From: an uncultured Eubacterium sp.
Lineage (GTDB): Bacteria; Bacillota; Clostridia; Lachnospirales; Lachnospiraceae
Direction of reading: 5' to 3'
Assembly (NCBI GenBank): GCA_934351445.1
Contig: CAKRIZ010000014.1
Coordinates: 1-46,450 of the forward strand
DNA: 46,450 nucleotides
Positions 8,600-17,272 of the stretch are shown one piece after another (position 1 is the first letter of the stretch; each line of letters opens with the position of its first letter). The translations under genes and the position numbers were made by a program. The notes below the pieces were generated by a model that was given only the letters and a program-made list of their open reading frames with translations, was not told the DNA's origin and searched no databases.

Positions 8600-8622
8600 C
8601 ACTATATATGCTTTATGATTTT

Positions 8623-9465
8623 TTATCCTTTTACCGCACCTGCAGTCAGTCCATCTACAATCTGGTTACTAAAGCAGCAATATACCACAATCGTCGGTAC
8701 AATCGCAATGATGATTGCTGCAAACATCTGTACATAGTTCGTGTTGTACGGTCCTACAAACTTGGACAGTGATACCGGCAATGTCTTTTTCATATCATTC
8801 GAGATAAATACCATCGCTAACAACAGTTCATTCCAGTTTGCGACAAACGACATCAAACCGGTCACAAACAGTCCTGTCTTAGACAACGGCACCGCTATCG
8901 CGCTAAAGCACTTGTAGATATTACATCCATCTATGCATGCAGCCTCGAAGATCTCCTGCGGCATATTCTCAAAGAATCCTTCCATAATATAGATCGTGAT
9001 CGGCAATGAGAACGTCACGTATGGCAGGATCAATCCACTCAGATTATTATAGAGACCGATACTTGAAAATGTCTTGAACAACGGGATCAATACGCAGTGG
9101 ATCGGAACCATCATTCCAATCAGGAAATAAGTCATCATCAATCTTGAGTATTTCCAACGCATTCTTGCGATCGCAAATGCGGCCATGGAACCAATCACAA
9201 GACTTAAAACCAGAGCTGTGACACACACAATCGCAGAATTGAGTGTTGCCTTGCCCAGATATCCAGCCGTCCATGCAAATGTATAGTTTTCCCACTGGAT
9301 ACGATGCGGCAATGCAAACGGTGATGTAAAGATCTCTGCATTATCCTTGACCGATACAAGCATCATCCATAAAAGCGGTGCCAGATAGATAAATGCGAGA
9401 ATGATCAAAAACACATAGATCACGATCTGAGACACACTTATTTTCTTTTTATTCATCTTCTTCAT
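8623..9465 (-). CDS. Carbohydrate ABC transporter permease (MalG type)
   Basis: This 280-residue inner-membrane permease has six predicted helices and the EAA loop (EIFEAACIDGCNIYKCFSAI) that docks to the ATPase. The opening (VFLIILAFIYLAPLLWMMLVSVK) and the end (SNQIVDGLTAGAVKG) are typical of the CUT1 oligosaccharide family. It is the last gene of the binding protein - permease - permease operon. No ATPase gene is present in the window, so a shared MsmK-like ATPase elsewhere is probably used, as is common in Firmicutes. Confidence 0.94.
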   Translation of the reverse strand: MKKMNKKKISVSQIVIYVFLIILAFIYLAPLLWMMLVSVKDNAEIFTSPFALPHRIQWENYTFAWTAGYLGKATLNSAIVCVTALVLSLVIGSMAAFAIARMRWKYSRLMMTYFLIGMMVPIHCVLIPLFKTFSSIGLYNNLSGLILPYVTFSLPITIYIMEGFFENMPQEIFEAACIDGCNIYKCFSAIAVPLSKTGLFVTGLMSFVANWNELLLAMVFISNDMKKTLPVSLSKFVGPYNTNYVQMFAAIIIAIVPTIVVYCCFSNQIVDGLTAGAVKG

Positions 9466-9485
9466 GTCTTATCTCTCCTCCCGCA

Positions 9486-10373
9486 CTACATTTCATATGA
9501 TTCGACTTTAACAAACTTGTTAATAATAAATGTCATTACAAGGCACAATACAAGTAAAACGACACCGATTGCACTGGCATATCCATATTTAAAATACTTA
9601 AATCCCTGGGTATACAGATGTGTCGCGAGTACTTCTGTCTGGTGGTTCGGTCCTGCCTCTGTCATATTGAAGATCAGATCAAAGAACTTCAGGGAACCGA
9701 TACAGTTGAGTGACATTGCAGTCGCAACCATCGGCCGGATCAGCGGCAGCGTGATATGTAAAAATGACTGCATCTTTGTCGCGCCATCAATATAGGATGC
9801 CTCGTACAGACTCTTGTCAATACCAGAGATCTGTGCCATATACAGCATCATCGACTGTCCGACATACTGCCATAATGCAACGAACGCGATGACTTTCATT
9901 GGTAGATTGATAAATCCCCTGACATCCATGAGCCACAACGGTCCCTGAATGCCCCATGTCGCCAGGATCTGATTGATACCCAGCTTGGGGCTGAAGATAA
10001 ACATCCACAACAAACCGAGCGCCGCAGATGATAATACACAAGGCAGATAATACACGTTTTTAAAAAAGTTTCTACCTTTATTAATATTTGTCAGCAGCGC
10101 AGCCAGCAAAAGTCCCATGATCAGCTGTGTTACACAGGAGAATATCATGAAAAACAGTGAGTTTTTGATCGCAATACGCATCGTTTTATCATTCAAAAAC
10201 AACTGTTTGTAATTTTCAAACCCAATAAATTCCGGCTTTGTCAATGCATCATAGTTGCACAATGAATAGTACAACGACTGGCAGATCGGAATAAACAAAA
10301 CAAACGTAAATAACAGGAATGCCGGCGCGATAAAAAAGATAATCGCTTTTTTATTCCTCAATAATTTGTCCAT
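9486..10373 (-). CDS. Sugar ABC transporter permease (MalF type)
   Basis: The 295-residue partner permease carries AFLLFTFVLFIPICQSLYYS at the first helix, the FENYKQLF segment, and the EAA loop SLYEASYIDGATKMQSFLHI. I start it at the ATG at 10373, five bases after GGAGG; an upstream in-frame start has no ribosome site. It sits 20 bases before the second permease, and both should form the heterodimeric CUT1 channel. Confidence 0.94.
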   Translation of the reverse strand: MDKLLRNKKAIIFFIAPAFLLFTFVLFIPICQSLYYSLCNYDALTKPEFIGFENYKQLFLNDKTMRIAIKNSLFFMIFSCVTQLIMGLLLAALLTNINKGRNFFKNVYYLPCVLSSAALGLLWMFIFSPKLGINQILATWGIQGPLWLMDVRGFINLPMKVIAFVALWQYVGQSMMLYMAQISGIDKSLYEASYIDGATKMQSFLHITLPLIRPMVATAMSLNCIGSLKFFDLIFNMTEAGPNHQTEVLATHLYTQGFKYFKYGYASAIGVVLLVLCLVMTFIINKFVKVESYEM

Positions 10374-10396
10374 AAAAACCTCCAGAATTTTAGAAA

Positions 10397-10426
10397 CTGC
10401 GGGACCAGACTCCTCCAATCCCGCAG
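10397..10426 (-). terminator. Intercistronic hairpin between binding protein and permeases
   Basis: CTGCGGGA pairs with TCCCGCAG over a 14-base loop, between the stop of the binding-protein gene and the permease ribosome site. On the minus strand it is followed by TTTCTAAAATT, only a weak T run. It may act as a partial terminator or mRNA-stabilising stem that keeps the binding protein in excess over the permeases, a common arrangement in such operons. Confidence 0.55.
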
Positions 10427-10452
10427 CCAGTTCTTATTTTCCAATTGTGCGA

Positions 10453-11790
10453 TTACTTATTCCATACGTTGTTTACATAGAAATCTTCAATCGTCTGTAA
10501 TCCTTCCTCTACCGGAGTTCCCAGATAGATAGATACCATCGCATCATCAAATGTAGATCCTGCCTCTGTAGAAGCAAGCGACTCATTATAGAATCCAAAA
10601 GTAGACGACGCATTACTGAATACATCCATAACATATGCAAGCTGGGCAGGTGCCTTGTCTGCATCATAATCAACCTTAGTGACTGGAATCTTTCCACCGA
10701 CCTCAGCCGTATACTTCTGTGCTGTATCGTCTGTGAAATATTTCATAAATGCAAGAACTGCATCCTTGTGCTCAGTATTTGCGCTCATTGCCAGACTGTC
10801 AGACTTTGCGATAACCCTGCCGTTCGTTCCAGGGAATGCAAATACTCCACACTTATCCTCAAAATCAGGGTTTGAACCATTGATCTGAGCGATTGCCCAT
10901 GATCCCTGGATCAGCATTGCAGCTTCCTCATTGTAGAAGTTTGCAGTTGCGACATCATTTGTATCTCCTGCTGCTGTCGGCTGGAAATACTTAGACAGCT
11001 CAAGCATCTTGTTTGCAGCAGCGACAACGTTTGCATCCGTCCAGTGGGCGGTACCTGCATCGATTGCATCCAGATCTACACCTTCTGCATCACACAGATA
11101 ACCTGCTAACATGGATAAGCACCATGCCGTACCTGCTGAGATAGAGAGCGGTGTATAACCTGCTGCCTGTAATTTGTCACATGCATCAATGAAGCCGTCC
11201 CAGTCAGTGGGCATCGTGCTGATACCGGCTTTTTCAAACATCTCGGTATTATAGAATACACATGCTGCCGCGATATTCAAAGGAACTGCATAGATCTTGC
11301 CATCATATGTCTGCTGTGAGAATGCTCCCTCGCCACCATTGAATGTATCCAGCCATCCATCTGCTTTGAGATCATCGGTCAGATCTGCTGCCACACCGGG
11401 ATCTACATATACATCGAGGTTCGGTCCGGGGCTGACGATAAAACAATCCGGGGTCTCATTGGAAGCAACCAGTGCATTCAGCTTCGTATAATACTCCTCA
11501 AGGTTTGTTGTAATCGGAGTCACATGATACTTTCCTTCATAATCTTTGTTAAATCTGTCTATAACATCCTTATATCCGAGCGAGATCAGATCTTCTGTCG
11601 CATTCAGGTCATCCCAGAACATCCACGTGATCTCCTCTGCCCCATCAGACGATGCAGTTGCTGCACTGTCACTGCTCTCGCTGCTGTCTGCCGCAGGTGC
11701 ATCTGCGCTGTCAGCGCTGTTGCCACATCCCACAAGCAATGTAGACATCATTGCTACACTCATTAATACGGATAATACCTTCTTCTTCAT
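10453..11790 (-). CDS. Carbohydrate ABC transporter substrate-binding lipoprotein
   Basis: The 445-residue protein starts with a lipoprotein signal ending LLVGC (Cys22), then an Ala/Ser/Asp-rich linker, then a family 1 solute-binding domain (ITWMFWDD, VIDRFNKDYEGKYHVTPITTN, KIYAVPLNIAAACVFYNTEMFEKAGI). Such proteins capture oligosaccharides outside the membrane. The ATG at 11790 is nine bases after GGAGGG; an in-frame TTG two codons earlier is too close to it. It is divergent from the AraC regulator, which probably controls it. Neighbouring GH3 and SGNH genes suggest a hemicellulose-derived ligand; this is inference from context. Confidence 0.93.
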   Translation of the reverse strand: MKKKVLSVLMSVAMMSTLLVGCGNSADSADAPAADSSESSDSAATASSDGAEEITWMFWDDLNATEDLISLGYKDVIDRFNKDYEGKYHVTPITTNLEEYYTKLNALVASNETPDCFIVSPGPNLDVYVDPGVAADLTDDLKADGWLDTFNGGEGAFSQQTYDGKIYAVPLNIAAACVFYNTEMFEKAGISTMPTDWDGFIDACDKLQAAGYTPLSISAGTAWCLSMLAGYLCDAEGVDLDAIDAGTAHWTDANVVAAANKMLELSKYFQPTAAGDTNDVATANFYNEEAAMLIQGSWAIAQINGSNPDFEDKCGVFAFPGTNGRVIAKSDSLAMSANTEHKDAVLAFMKYFTDDTAQKYTAEVGGKIPVTKVDYDADKAPAQLAYVMDVFSNASSTFGFYNESLASTEAGSTFDDAMVSIYLGTPVEEGLQTIEDFYVNNVWNK

Positions 11791-11870
11791 TATCAAATAC
11801 CCTCCCTTGTTTTTGTTTGATAACTGTTATTTACTACACATATAGCATAGCAAAGGCACACTCTATATGC

Positions 11871-11898
11871 TTTATAATAGTTGCTTGTTGTATATCAA
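11871..11898 (-). promoter_or_regulatory. Promoter of the sugar ABC operon
   Basis: On the minus strand, TTGATA and TATAAA are separated by 16 bases, with about 80 bases of leader before the start codon at 11790. The remainder of the divergent region (11899-12174) is very AT-rich and should hold the AraC binding sites and its promoter, but I saw no convincing repeated operator. Confidence 0.5.
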
Positions 11899-12174
11899 TT
11901 ATTGCTGCAACTCAAATTCTTGTCATATACTTTTTGTCTATATTGCACTATAATACATATATTGTTTTTGTGCACTTTTTCATTTTAATAAAAGTATTGG
12001 TTTTTATGCATTGTAAATATGTCACTTTTATTCTTGTTTTTTTATTTTTTTATGATATGATAATTGTAAATAAGAGCAAGTTTTCGCACATAACATGCGC
12101 AATTTTTCATAATTATAGCAATTTTTGATATATATATGAGAATATTGTATATTATCCAGAAAGGACAAGAAATT

Positions 12175-13029
12175 ATGATTGAGACTCTCCAGGGCATCAA
12201 AGAAACCGTCAATTACAAACAGCTGACCGGTTTTATGCTGTTCGACAATCATGAATATGAGGCATATCCTTCACATTGGCATACACCGATTGAGATCATC
12301 GTACCGATCAAAAATACCTATAAGATCATATGCAAAAGCAAGACCTATCAGCTGCAGGAGGGCGATTTCTTTTTTATCAATTCCGGTGTCCTGCACAGCA
12401 TGGAGGCATGTGAAGGAGAACGTCTCATCTTTCAGGCAGATTTTTCCATGCTTCAGCATGTTTCCGAAATCGAAGCTGTGCTCTCGAGCATCCCATCAGT
12501 TATCCATATTACCGATGACAATGCCCCCGATATCCATAAACAGCTTATTGTACTGATGATGAAAATCAAAGAAGAATACTTCAGTGGCAATATCCTGTCT
12601 GGTACTGCCGTCTATGCCAGCCTGCTTGAGATACTCGTTCTGATGGGGCGCAAATATACTGGCGAGGGTATCGGTCCAGAGGTCACACATACAAAACAGC
12701 AGGAATATACGGCGAAGTTTATCTTTGTCTGCCAATATATTCAGGAACACTGCACAGAAGATATGACACTCGACGATGTCGCCGGACTGGTCGGATTCAG
12801 CAAATATCATTTTACGAGACTGTTTAAAGATTTTACCGGCTGTTCATTTTATAAATATCTGAACCGCAAACGAATCGCACATGCCGAACGTCTGCTGATT
12901 GATCCAGAGATCTCAATCACGGAAGTTGCACTCCAATCAGGCTTCTCCAGTCTGTCCGCATTTATACGGATGTTCAAGATCATCAAAGACTGCACGCCGA
13001 CAGAATTCCGGAAGATGTATTCCTGCTAA
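12175..13029 (+). CDS. AraC family transcriptional regulator
   Basis: The 284-residue protein has an N-terminal cupin-type sensor domain (YPSHWHTPIEIIVPIKNTYK, then QLQEGDFFFINSGVLHSMEA) and a C-terminal AraC DNA-binding domain from about residue 185, with the two helix-turn-helix motifs LDDVAGLVGFSKYHFTRLFK and ISITEVALQSGFSSLSAFIR. The start at 12175 follows AAGGAC by eight bases. The gene is divergent from the ABC operon and convergent with the esterase gene, the expected position of a sugar-responsive local activator. Confidence 0.93.
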   Translation: MIETLQGIKETVNYKQLTGFMLFDNHEYEAYPSHWHTPIEIIVPIKNTYKIICKSKTYQLQEGDFFFINSGVLHSMEACEGERLIFQADFSMLQHVSEIEAVLSSIPSVIHITDDNAPDIHKQLIVLMMKIKEEYFSGNILSGTAVYASLLEILVLMGRKYTGEGIGPEVTHTKQQEYTAKFIFVCQYIQEHCTEDMTLDDVAGLVGFSKYHFTRLFKDFTGCSFYKYLNRKRIAHAERLLIDPEISITEVALQSGFSSLSAFIRMFKIIKDCTPTEFRKMYSC

Positions 13030-13087
13030 AGCGCAGCACATGCTTCATTTCTATGCAGTGCGTCTGCAGTGCGTCTCCTTATAACAA

Positions 13088-13114
13088 ACGACAGTTGCTA
13101 TCCACAACTGTCGT
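13088..13114. terminator. Bidirectional terminator between convergent genes
   Basis: ACGACAGTTG pairs perfectly with CAACTGTCGT over a 7-base loop. It is followed by TTTTC on the plus strand, and lies 60 bases after the AraC stop and 10 bases beyond the end of the minus-strand esterase gene. Confidence 0.75.
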
Positions 13115-13123
13115 TTTCATCCC

Positions 13124-14842
13124 TTATTCTACATACCCAAAGCCTAAGATCGTACACTTTTTGTCGCGGTCATCCGGTGTGATCTCGATACGCACCGTAT
13201 GCTCCCCAGACTCTGCCTCGTCAAAAATCAGCAACGGATTCGTATGCAGCCAGCCGATCTCATGCGGGTCAAATGTCCGCACATATGCTCCATCTGCATA
13301 GATATCTGCCTTTGCCACATCGACTTCACCTGAATCCTTCACTACGACCACGAGTGCGCGGCAGGCAATCTTTAATTCAAAATAATAAAGTTGGTCACAC
13401 ACCGAGCCATCATACATCCAGTTGTACGGGAATTCCGGCGTCTGCACAAGATCCAGATCCATCTCTACACTCTGAAGTTCTGTGTCCGTCTGTGTAAATC
13501 CACCGCAATCTATGTTTGCATTTGCATCATTTTCTTTTTTATCCAGTAAACGGATGGCATCGAACGAGCATCCGATCACAGGAGCCCCATCATACAGCGA
13601 CGTATCATAATCGCAATCACGCATGCCCTCATCCTCTACGTGATGTATGGTCTGCACATACAGGTTCGCGAGGCAATCTGCCATGATCGTATGTCCCAGA
13701 TTACCCGGATGGAAACGATCATAGAAAAACTGGTTCTTCGTCAATATCCGGCTCTCTGTATCATAAAACTGCGGAACGACCGCATTTTTCACGCTCACCA
13801 TCGGCAGGTCATAACGCTCACCGACCGGAATCAGGCGTTCCTGCAGATTGCTGTCATCTGCAAACACCGAGAACAACAGGATCACAGCCGGATGCCACGG
13901 CAGTTTTAATATTTTTCGCACGAGACTCTCATAACAATTGCCCCGCGTCTCGTCTCCCTCATCGTTGACCGCAAATTCCACAACGACCACATCCGGCTCA
14001 ATACCATCCCGCAGCACATCCCTGTCAAAACGGATCATTCCAAGCTCTGACGGTGTACCACCTACACCTGCTTTGATAAAATGCACATTTTCCCGCTTAC
14101 CAACGAGTTTCTGAAAGTGCAGATAAGATTTGTAAGCATAACACTCTGTATTGATCGGAGTTGCGCCTGCCCCCTGCGTGATTGAACCACCGATATACGC
14201 GAGCGTCACATCCACTCCCTCCCGTGCGCGCCTTATCGCCTCGTAAAGCCGGTAAGTATTTCCGGTCCGGATCAGTGACCCCCCGATCATCTGTTGATAT
14301 GCCGGTGCATCCGTATCGACATCCAGATCCTCGATCATCTCTGGTGCCTCATAGCCATCATTCAGATACAATCGGACACTTACCCTTCCGAGCTGCTCAG
14401 GTGTATCGAGATAGATCTTGATCTGTCCGGGTACATCATCATCGCTTTGCCAGTCGGCCTCTGACAGATAAATACGCGTCTCCGCTCCGTCTGCACACAA
14501 CTCTGCCGAAAGATTTGTTCCGCCGCCATAGAGATCGTGTTTTCCGTACATCTGAAACACAAAGCTGACATGTTCCTGCGGATTTGGCATCTCCACTGAC
14601 ACACCAATACTATGTACGAGCTGCCGAAAGCCTGCAACCGTAGACAACAACCCAAGCATCTTCTGATCTTCGATATTGCCTACAATCTGTGCACTGTTTT
14701 CGAGTCTGCCCGCATCCTGATAAAAATACTGGATACCTCTGCCATCCGCCTCTCTGCCGCCAAAGATCTCTTTATCCTTGATAATATAAAAATATGGCCG
14801 CTTCTTTTCCTGATCTTCCGGTGCTACCGGTCCATTTGCCAT
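13124..14842 (-). CDS. SGNH/GDSL hydrolase, probable carbohydrate esterase
   Basis: The 572-residue protein lacks a signal peptide, so it is probably cytoplasmic. Residues 1-210 look like a beta-sandwich accessory region. The SGNH core follows: block I AYIGGSITQGAG with nucleophile Ser220, a GVGGTPSELG glycine block, VVVEFAVNDEGDE with the oxyanion Asn, and block V YDRFHPGNLGH with the Asp-x2-His pair. A further beta-rich domain forms the C-terminus. Such enzymes commonly remove acetyl groups from xylan or other plant glycans. The ATG at 14842 follows AAGGGG by seven bases. It sits next to a GH3 gene, so deacetylation before glycosidase attack is the likely role; exact substrate unknown. Confidence 0.85.
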   Translation of the reverse strand: MANGPVAPEDQEKKRPYFYIIKDKEIFGGREADGRGIQYFYQDAGRLENSAQIVGNIEDQKMLGLLSTVAGFRQLVHSIGVSVEMPNPQEHVSFVFQMYGKHDLYGGGTNLSAELCADGAETRIYLSEADWQSDDDVPGQIKIYLDTPEQLGRVSVRLYLNDGYEAPEMIEDLDVDTDAPAYQQMIGGSLIRTGNTYRLYEAIRRAREGVDVTLAYIGGSITQGAGATPINTECYAYKSYLHFQKLVGKRENVHFIKAGVGGTPSELGMIRFDRDVLRDGIEPDVVVVEFAVNDEGDETRGNCYESLVRKILKLPWHPAVILLFSVFADDSNLQERLIPVGERYDLPMVSVKNAVVPQFYDTESRILTKNQFFYDRFHPGNLGHTIMADCLANLYVQTIHHVEDEGMRDCDYDTSLYDGAPVIGCSFDAIRLLDKKENDANANIDCGGFTQTDTELQSVEMDLDLVQTPEFPYNWMYDGSVCDQLYYFELKIACRALVVVVKDSGEVDVAKADIYADGAYVRTFDPHEIGWLHTNPLLIFDEAESGEHTVRIEITPDDRDKKCTILGFGYVE

Positions 14843-14914
14843 AGCCAGTCCCCTTCCTTTCCTGATCTGCACAATCCGGGCGCTCTGATACGATACGCGC
14901 CCTCATGCCGGATA

Positions 14915-17056
14915 CTAATATTCTACCGTGGTCGTCTCACCCTCTAATATAATATCGAATATATCCACCTTCCGGCCTGTGAGCTGTGCGCTGCGCGCAT
15001 CCGGCTGCTGACCGCCGATCGCCACCTTGAACGCTCCCGGCTCTACGACGCATGATCCATCCTCCCGGATAATCGCAAAATCTCTGGCTTTCAATGTCAA
15101 TGACACGCTCTGGCTCTCCCCCGGAAGCAGGCATACACACTGCACACCACGCAACTGCCAGATCGGTGTCCTCGTTTCTGATTCCACATCATGTACATAC
15201 ACCTGTACTGCCTCATACAAGGGATAATCGCTCTCATTTTTAACCACTGTCTGAACCGTCACCGTATCTCCGATCACCGCCACTGTCTTACTGACCGATG
15301 CGTCTGCATAGGTGATCTTTCCATAGGAAAGACCATAGCCAAACGGATATAACGGTGTGCCTTTAAAATAACGGTATGTGCGGTTGTCCATACTATAATC
15401 TTTAAAATCAGGCAGGTCATCTGTCGAAGCATAGAACGTCACCGGCAGCTTGCCATTCGGTGAAAATTCACCGAACAAAGCCTCCGCGACTGCCCTGCCG
15501 CCGCGGGCGCCCGGATACCAGATATCAACGATCGCGTTCACATGCTGCTGTGCCCAGCTCAGATCCATCGCACTGCCCGCAGAGAGCAGCAGCACGACCG
15601 GTTTGCCAACTGCCGTCACTGTCTCGAGCAGATCCTGCTGCAGACCCGGCAGACGCAGATCAATCTTATCACCACTCGCATATTCATTTCCGGCATCTCC
15701 CTGCTCACCCTCGATCGTCGCATCCAGACCCAGACACAATACAACGACATCTGCCTGTTCTGCTGCGATTACCGCTTCCGCAAAACGGTCTTTTACCTGT
15801 GCCAGCGCCTCTACCTTATCGTGATACAGATGGCAGCCTTCGGAATAATAGACACGGACATCATCCCCGACATACTGCTGGATGCCCTCAAGCGGTGTGA
15901 TATACTGTGAGGATGTACCTACATAGTTGCCAACAAGTGCATCTCTCGAATTGGCATTCGGACCAATGACTGCGATCGACTTTAACTGTTCCACATGCAG
16001 CGGAAGCAGTCCATCATTTTTGAGCAATACCATACTTCTTCTGGCGGCCTCGACCGCCAGCTCTACATGCTCCCTGCACTCCACCTTTTCATATGGAATA
16101 CTGTCATACGGCGAAGGATGATCCTTCATCATGCCGAGACGGATACGCACCTCCATCAGACGCTCGACAGCTGCCGTGATCTTTTCCTCACTCAGTAATC
16201 CCTCGTCATAGGCCTCCCTCAAATGCAGGAATGCACTACCACAGTTCAGGTCACAGCCATGGTTCACAGCCATTGCCGCTGACTCCTGTACATTTTTCGT
16301 CACCTTATGATTCTCATGGAAATCAAGAATTGCCCAGCAGTCAGACACTACATGTCCTTCAAATCCCCACTCGTCACGCAAAATGTCCTCCAGCAAAGTC
16401 TTACTGCCACATGCAGGCTCCCCATTCACCCGGTTATATGCACCCATCACTGCCTCTACACCGGCATCTGCCACACATCGCTTGAATGCATACAGATATG
16501 TATCATACATATCCTGTCTGCTCACCTTCGCATCAAAGGAATGCCGGTCTGCCTCCGGACCACTATGTACCGCAAAATGTTTCGCACATGCTGCTGCCTT
16601 CAGATTCTCCGGATCTTCTCCCTGCAATCCTTTGATATATGCCGTCCCCAGCTCTCCCGTCAGATACGGATCCTCTCCGTAAGACTCGTGTCCACGCCCC
16701 CAACGCGGATCACGGAAAATATTCACATTCGGTGCCCAGAATGTCAATCCTTTGTAGATGCCCCTGTCATTTTTTCTGCTAAACTGATTGAACTTCGCGC
16801 GTCCCTCGGTCGATACCGTATCCGCGATCTGTCCGAGAAGCTGCTTGTCAAATGTTGCCGCCAGTCCGACCGCCTGTGGATAGACTGTCGCGTCGCCCGC
16901 CCTTGCTACCCCATGCAATGCTTCATTCCACCAGTTATATGCCGGGATTCCAAGCCGCTCAATCGCCGGTGAATCATACAGCATCTGACCTATTTTCTCA
17001 TCCAGAGTCATCTGGCTGACCAGTTTTTTTGCAAATTCTCTTGTTTTCTCGCTCAT
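14915..17056 (-). CDS. Glycoside hydrolase family 3 (beta-glucosidase/xylosidase-like)
   Basis: This 713-residue GH3 enzyme has no signal peptide. The N-terminal TIM-barrel domain contains YNWWNEALHGVAR, RDPRWGRGHESYGEDP, ACAKHFAVHSGPE and VVSDCWAI, where Asp239 is the expected nucleophile. The alpha/beta sandwich domain follows (SIAVIGPNA, VVLCLGLDATIEGE, GDAGNEYASGD) and a C-terminal FnIII-like domain (AVQVYVHDVESE, VCLLPGESQSVSLTL). The NWWNEALHGV pattern is common in bacterial beta-xylosidase/arabinosidase-type members. It should hydrolyse imported oligosaccharides in the cytoplasm, working with the esterase and the ABC importer. Confidence 0.93.
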   Translation of the reverse strand: MSEKTREFAKKLVSQMTLDEKIGQMLYDSPAIERLGIPAYNWWNEALHGVARAGDATVYPQAVGLAATFDKQLLGQIADTVSTEGRAKFNQFSRKNDRGIYKGLTFWAPNVNIFRDPRWGRGHESYGEDPYLTGELGTAYIKGLQGEDPENLKAAACAKHFAVHSGPEADRHSFDAKVSRQDMYDTYLYAFKRCVADAGVEAVMGAYNRVNGEPACGSKTLLEDILRDEWGFEGHVVSDCWAILDFHENHKVTKNVQESAAMAVNHGCDLNCGSAFLHLREAYDEGLLSEEKITAAVERLMEVRIRLGMMKDHPSPYDSIPYEKVECREHVELAVEAARRSMVLLKNDGLLPLHVEQLKSIAVIGPNANSRDALVGNYVGTSSQYITPLEGIQQYVGDDVRVYYSEGCHLYHDKVEALAQVKDRFAEAVIAAEQADVVVLCLGLDATIEGEQGDAGNEYASGDKIDLRLPGLQQDLLETVTAVGKPVVLLLSAGSAMDLSWAQQHVNAIVDIWYPGARGGRAVAEALFGEFSPNGKLPVTFYASTDDLPDFKDYSMDNRTYRYFKGTPLYPFGYGLSYGKITYADASVSKTVAVIGDTVTVQTVVKNESDYPLYEAVQVYVHDVESETRTPIWQLRGVQCVCLLPGESQSVSLTLKARDFAIIREDGSCVVEPGAFKVAIGGQQPDARSAQLTGRKVDIFDIILEGETTTVEY

Positions 17057-17121
17057 ATACCTTCTCCCTTATTACCTGAAAATTACTTTTATGCAATCAT
17101 TTTAACATGTTCATTCTGGGG

Positions 17122-17151
17122 TTTATATCTAATTAGTGCCATGTTTTTCAA
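17122..17151 (-). promoter_or_regulatory. Promoter of the GH3-esterase operon
   Basis: On the minus strand, TTGAAA and TATAAA are separated by 18 bases, about 65 bases upstream of the GH3 start codon, which has a GGGAGAAGG ribosome site. Confidence 0.5.
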
Positions 17152-17203
17152 AGTATTTGCTATTATGATCCAGATCCTTGCGGCACATTTAATGTAATAA
17201 GAA

Positions 17204-17259
17204 ATAGCATCCCAGCCTATGATCTGCCTCAAGAAAGCCGGCCACACGCGAAATGCTAT
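17204..17259 (-). other. Inverted repeat beyond the end of the pilus locus
   Basis: ATAGCAT and ATGCTAT are spaced about 42 bases apart, just past the stop of the last minor-pilin gene. It could be part of a terminator for the long pilus transcript, but the inner stem is imperfect and there is no clear T run. Confidence 0.3.
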
Positions 17260-17272
17260 CCCTTACCTATAT

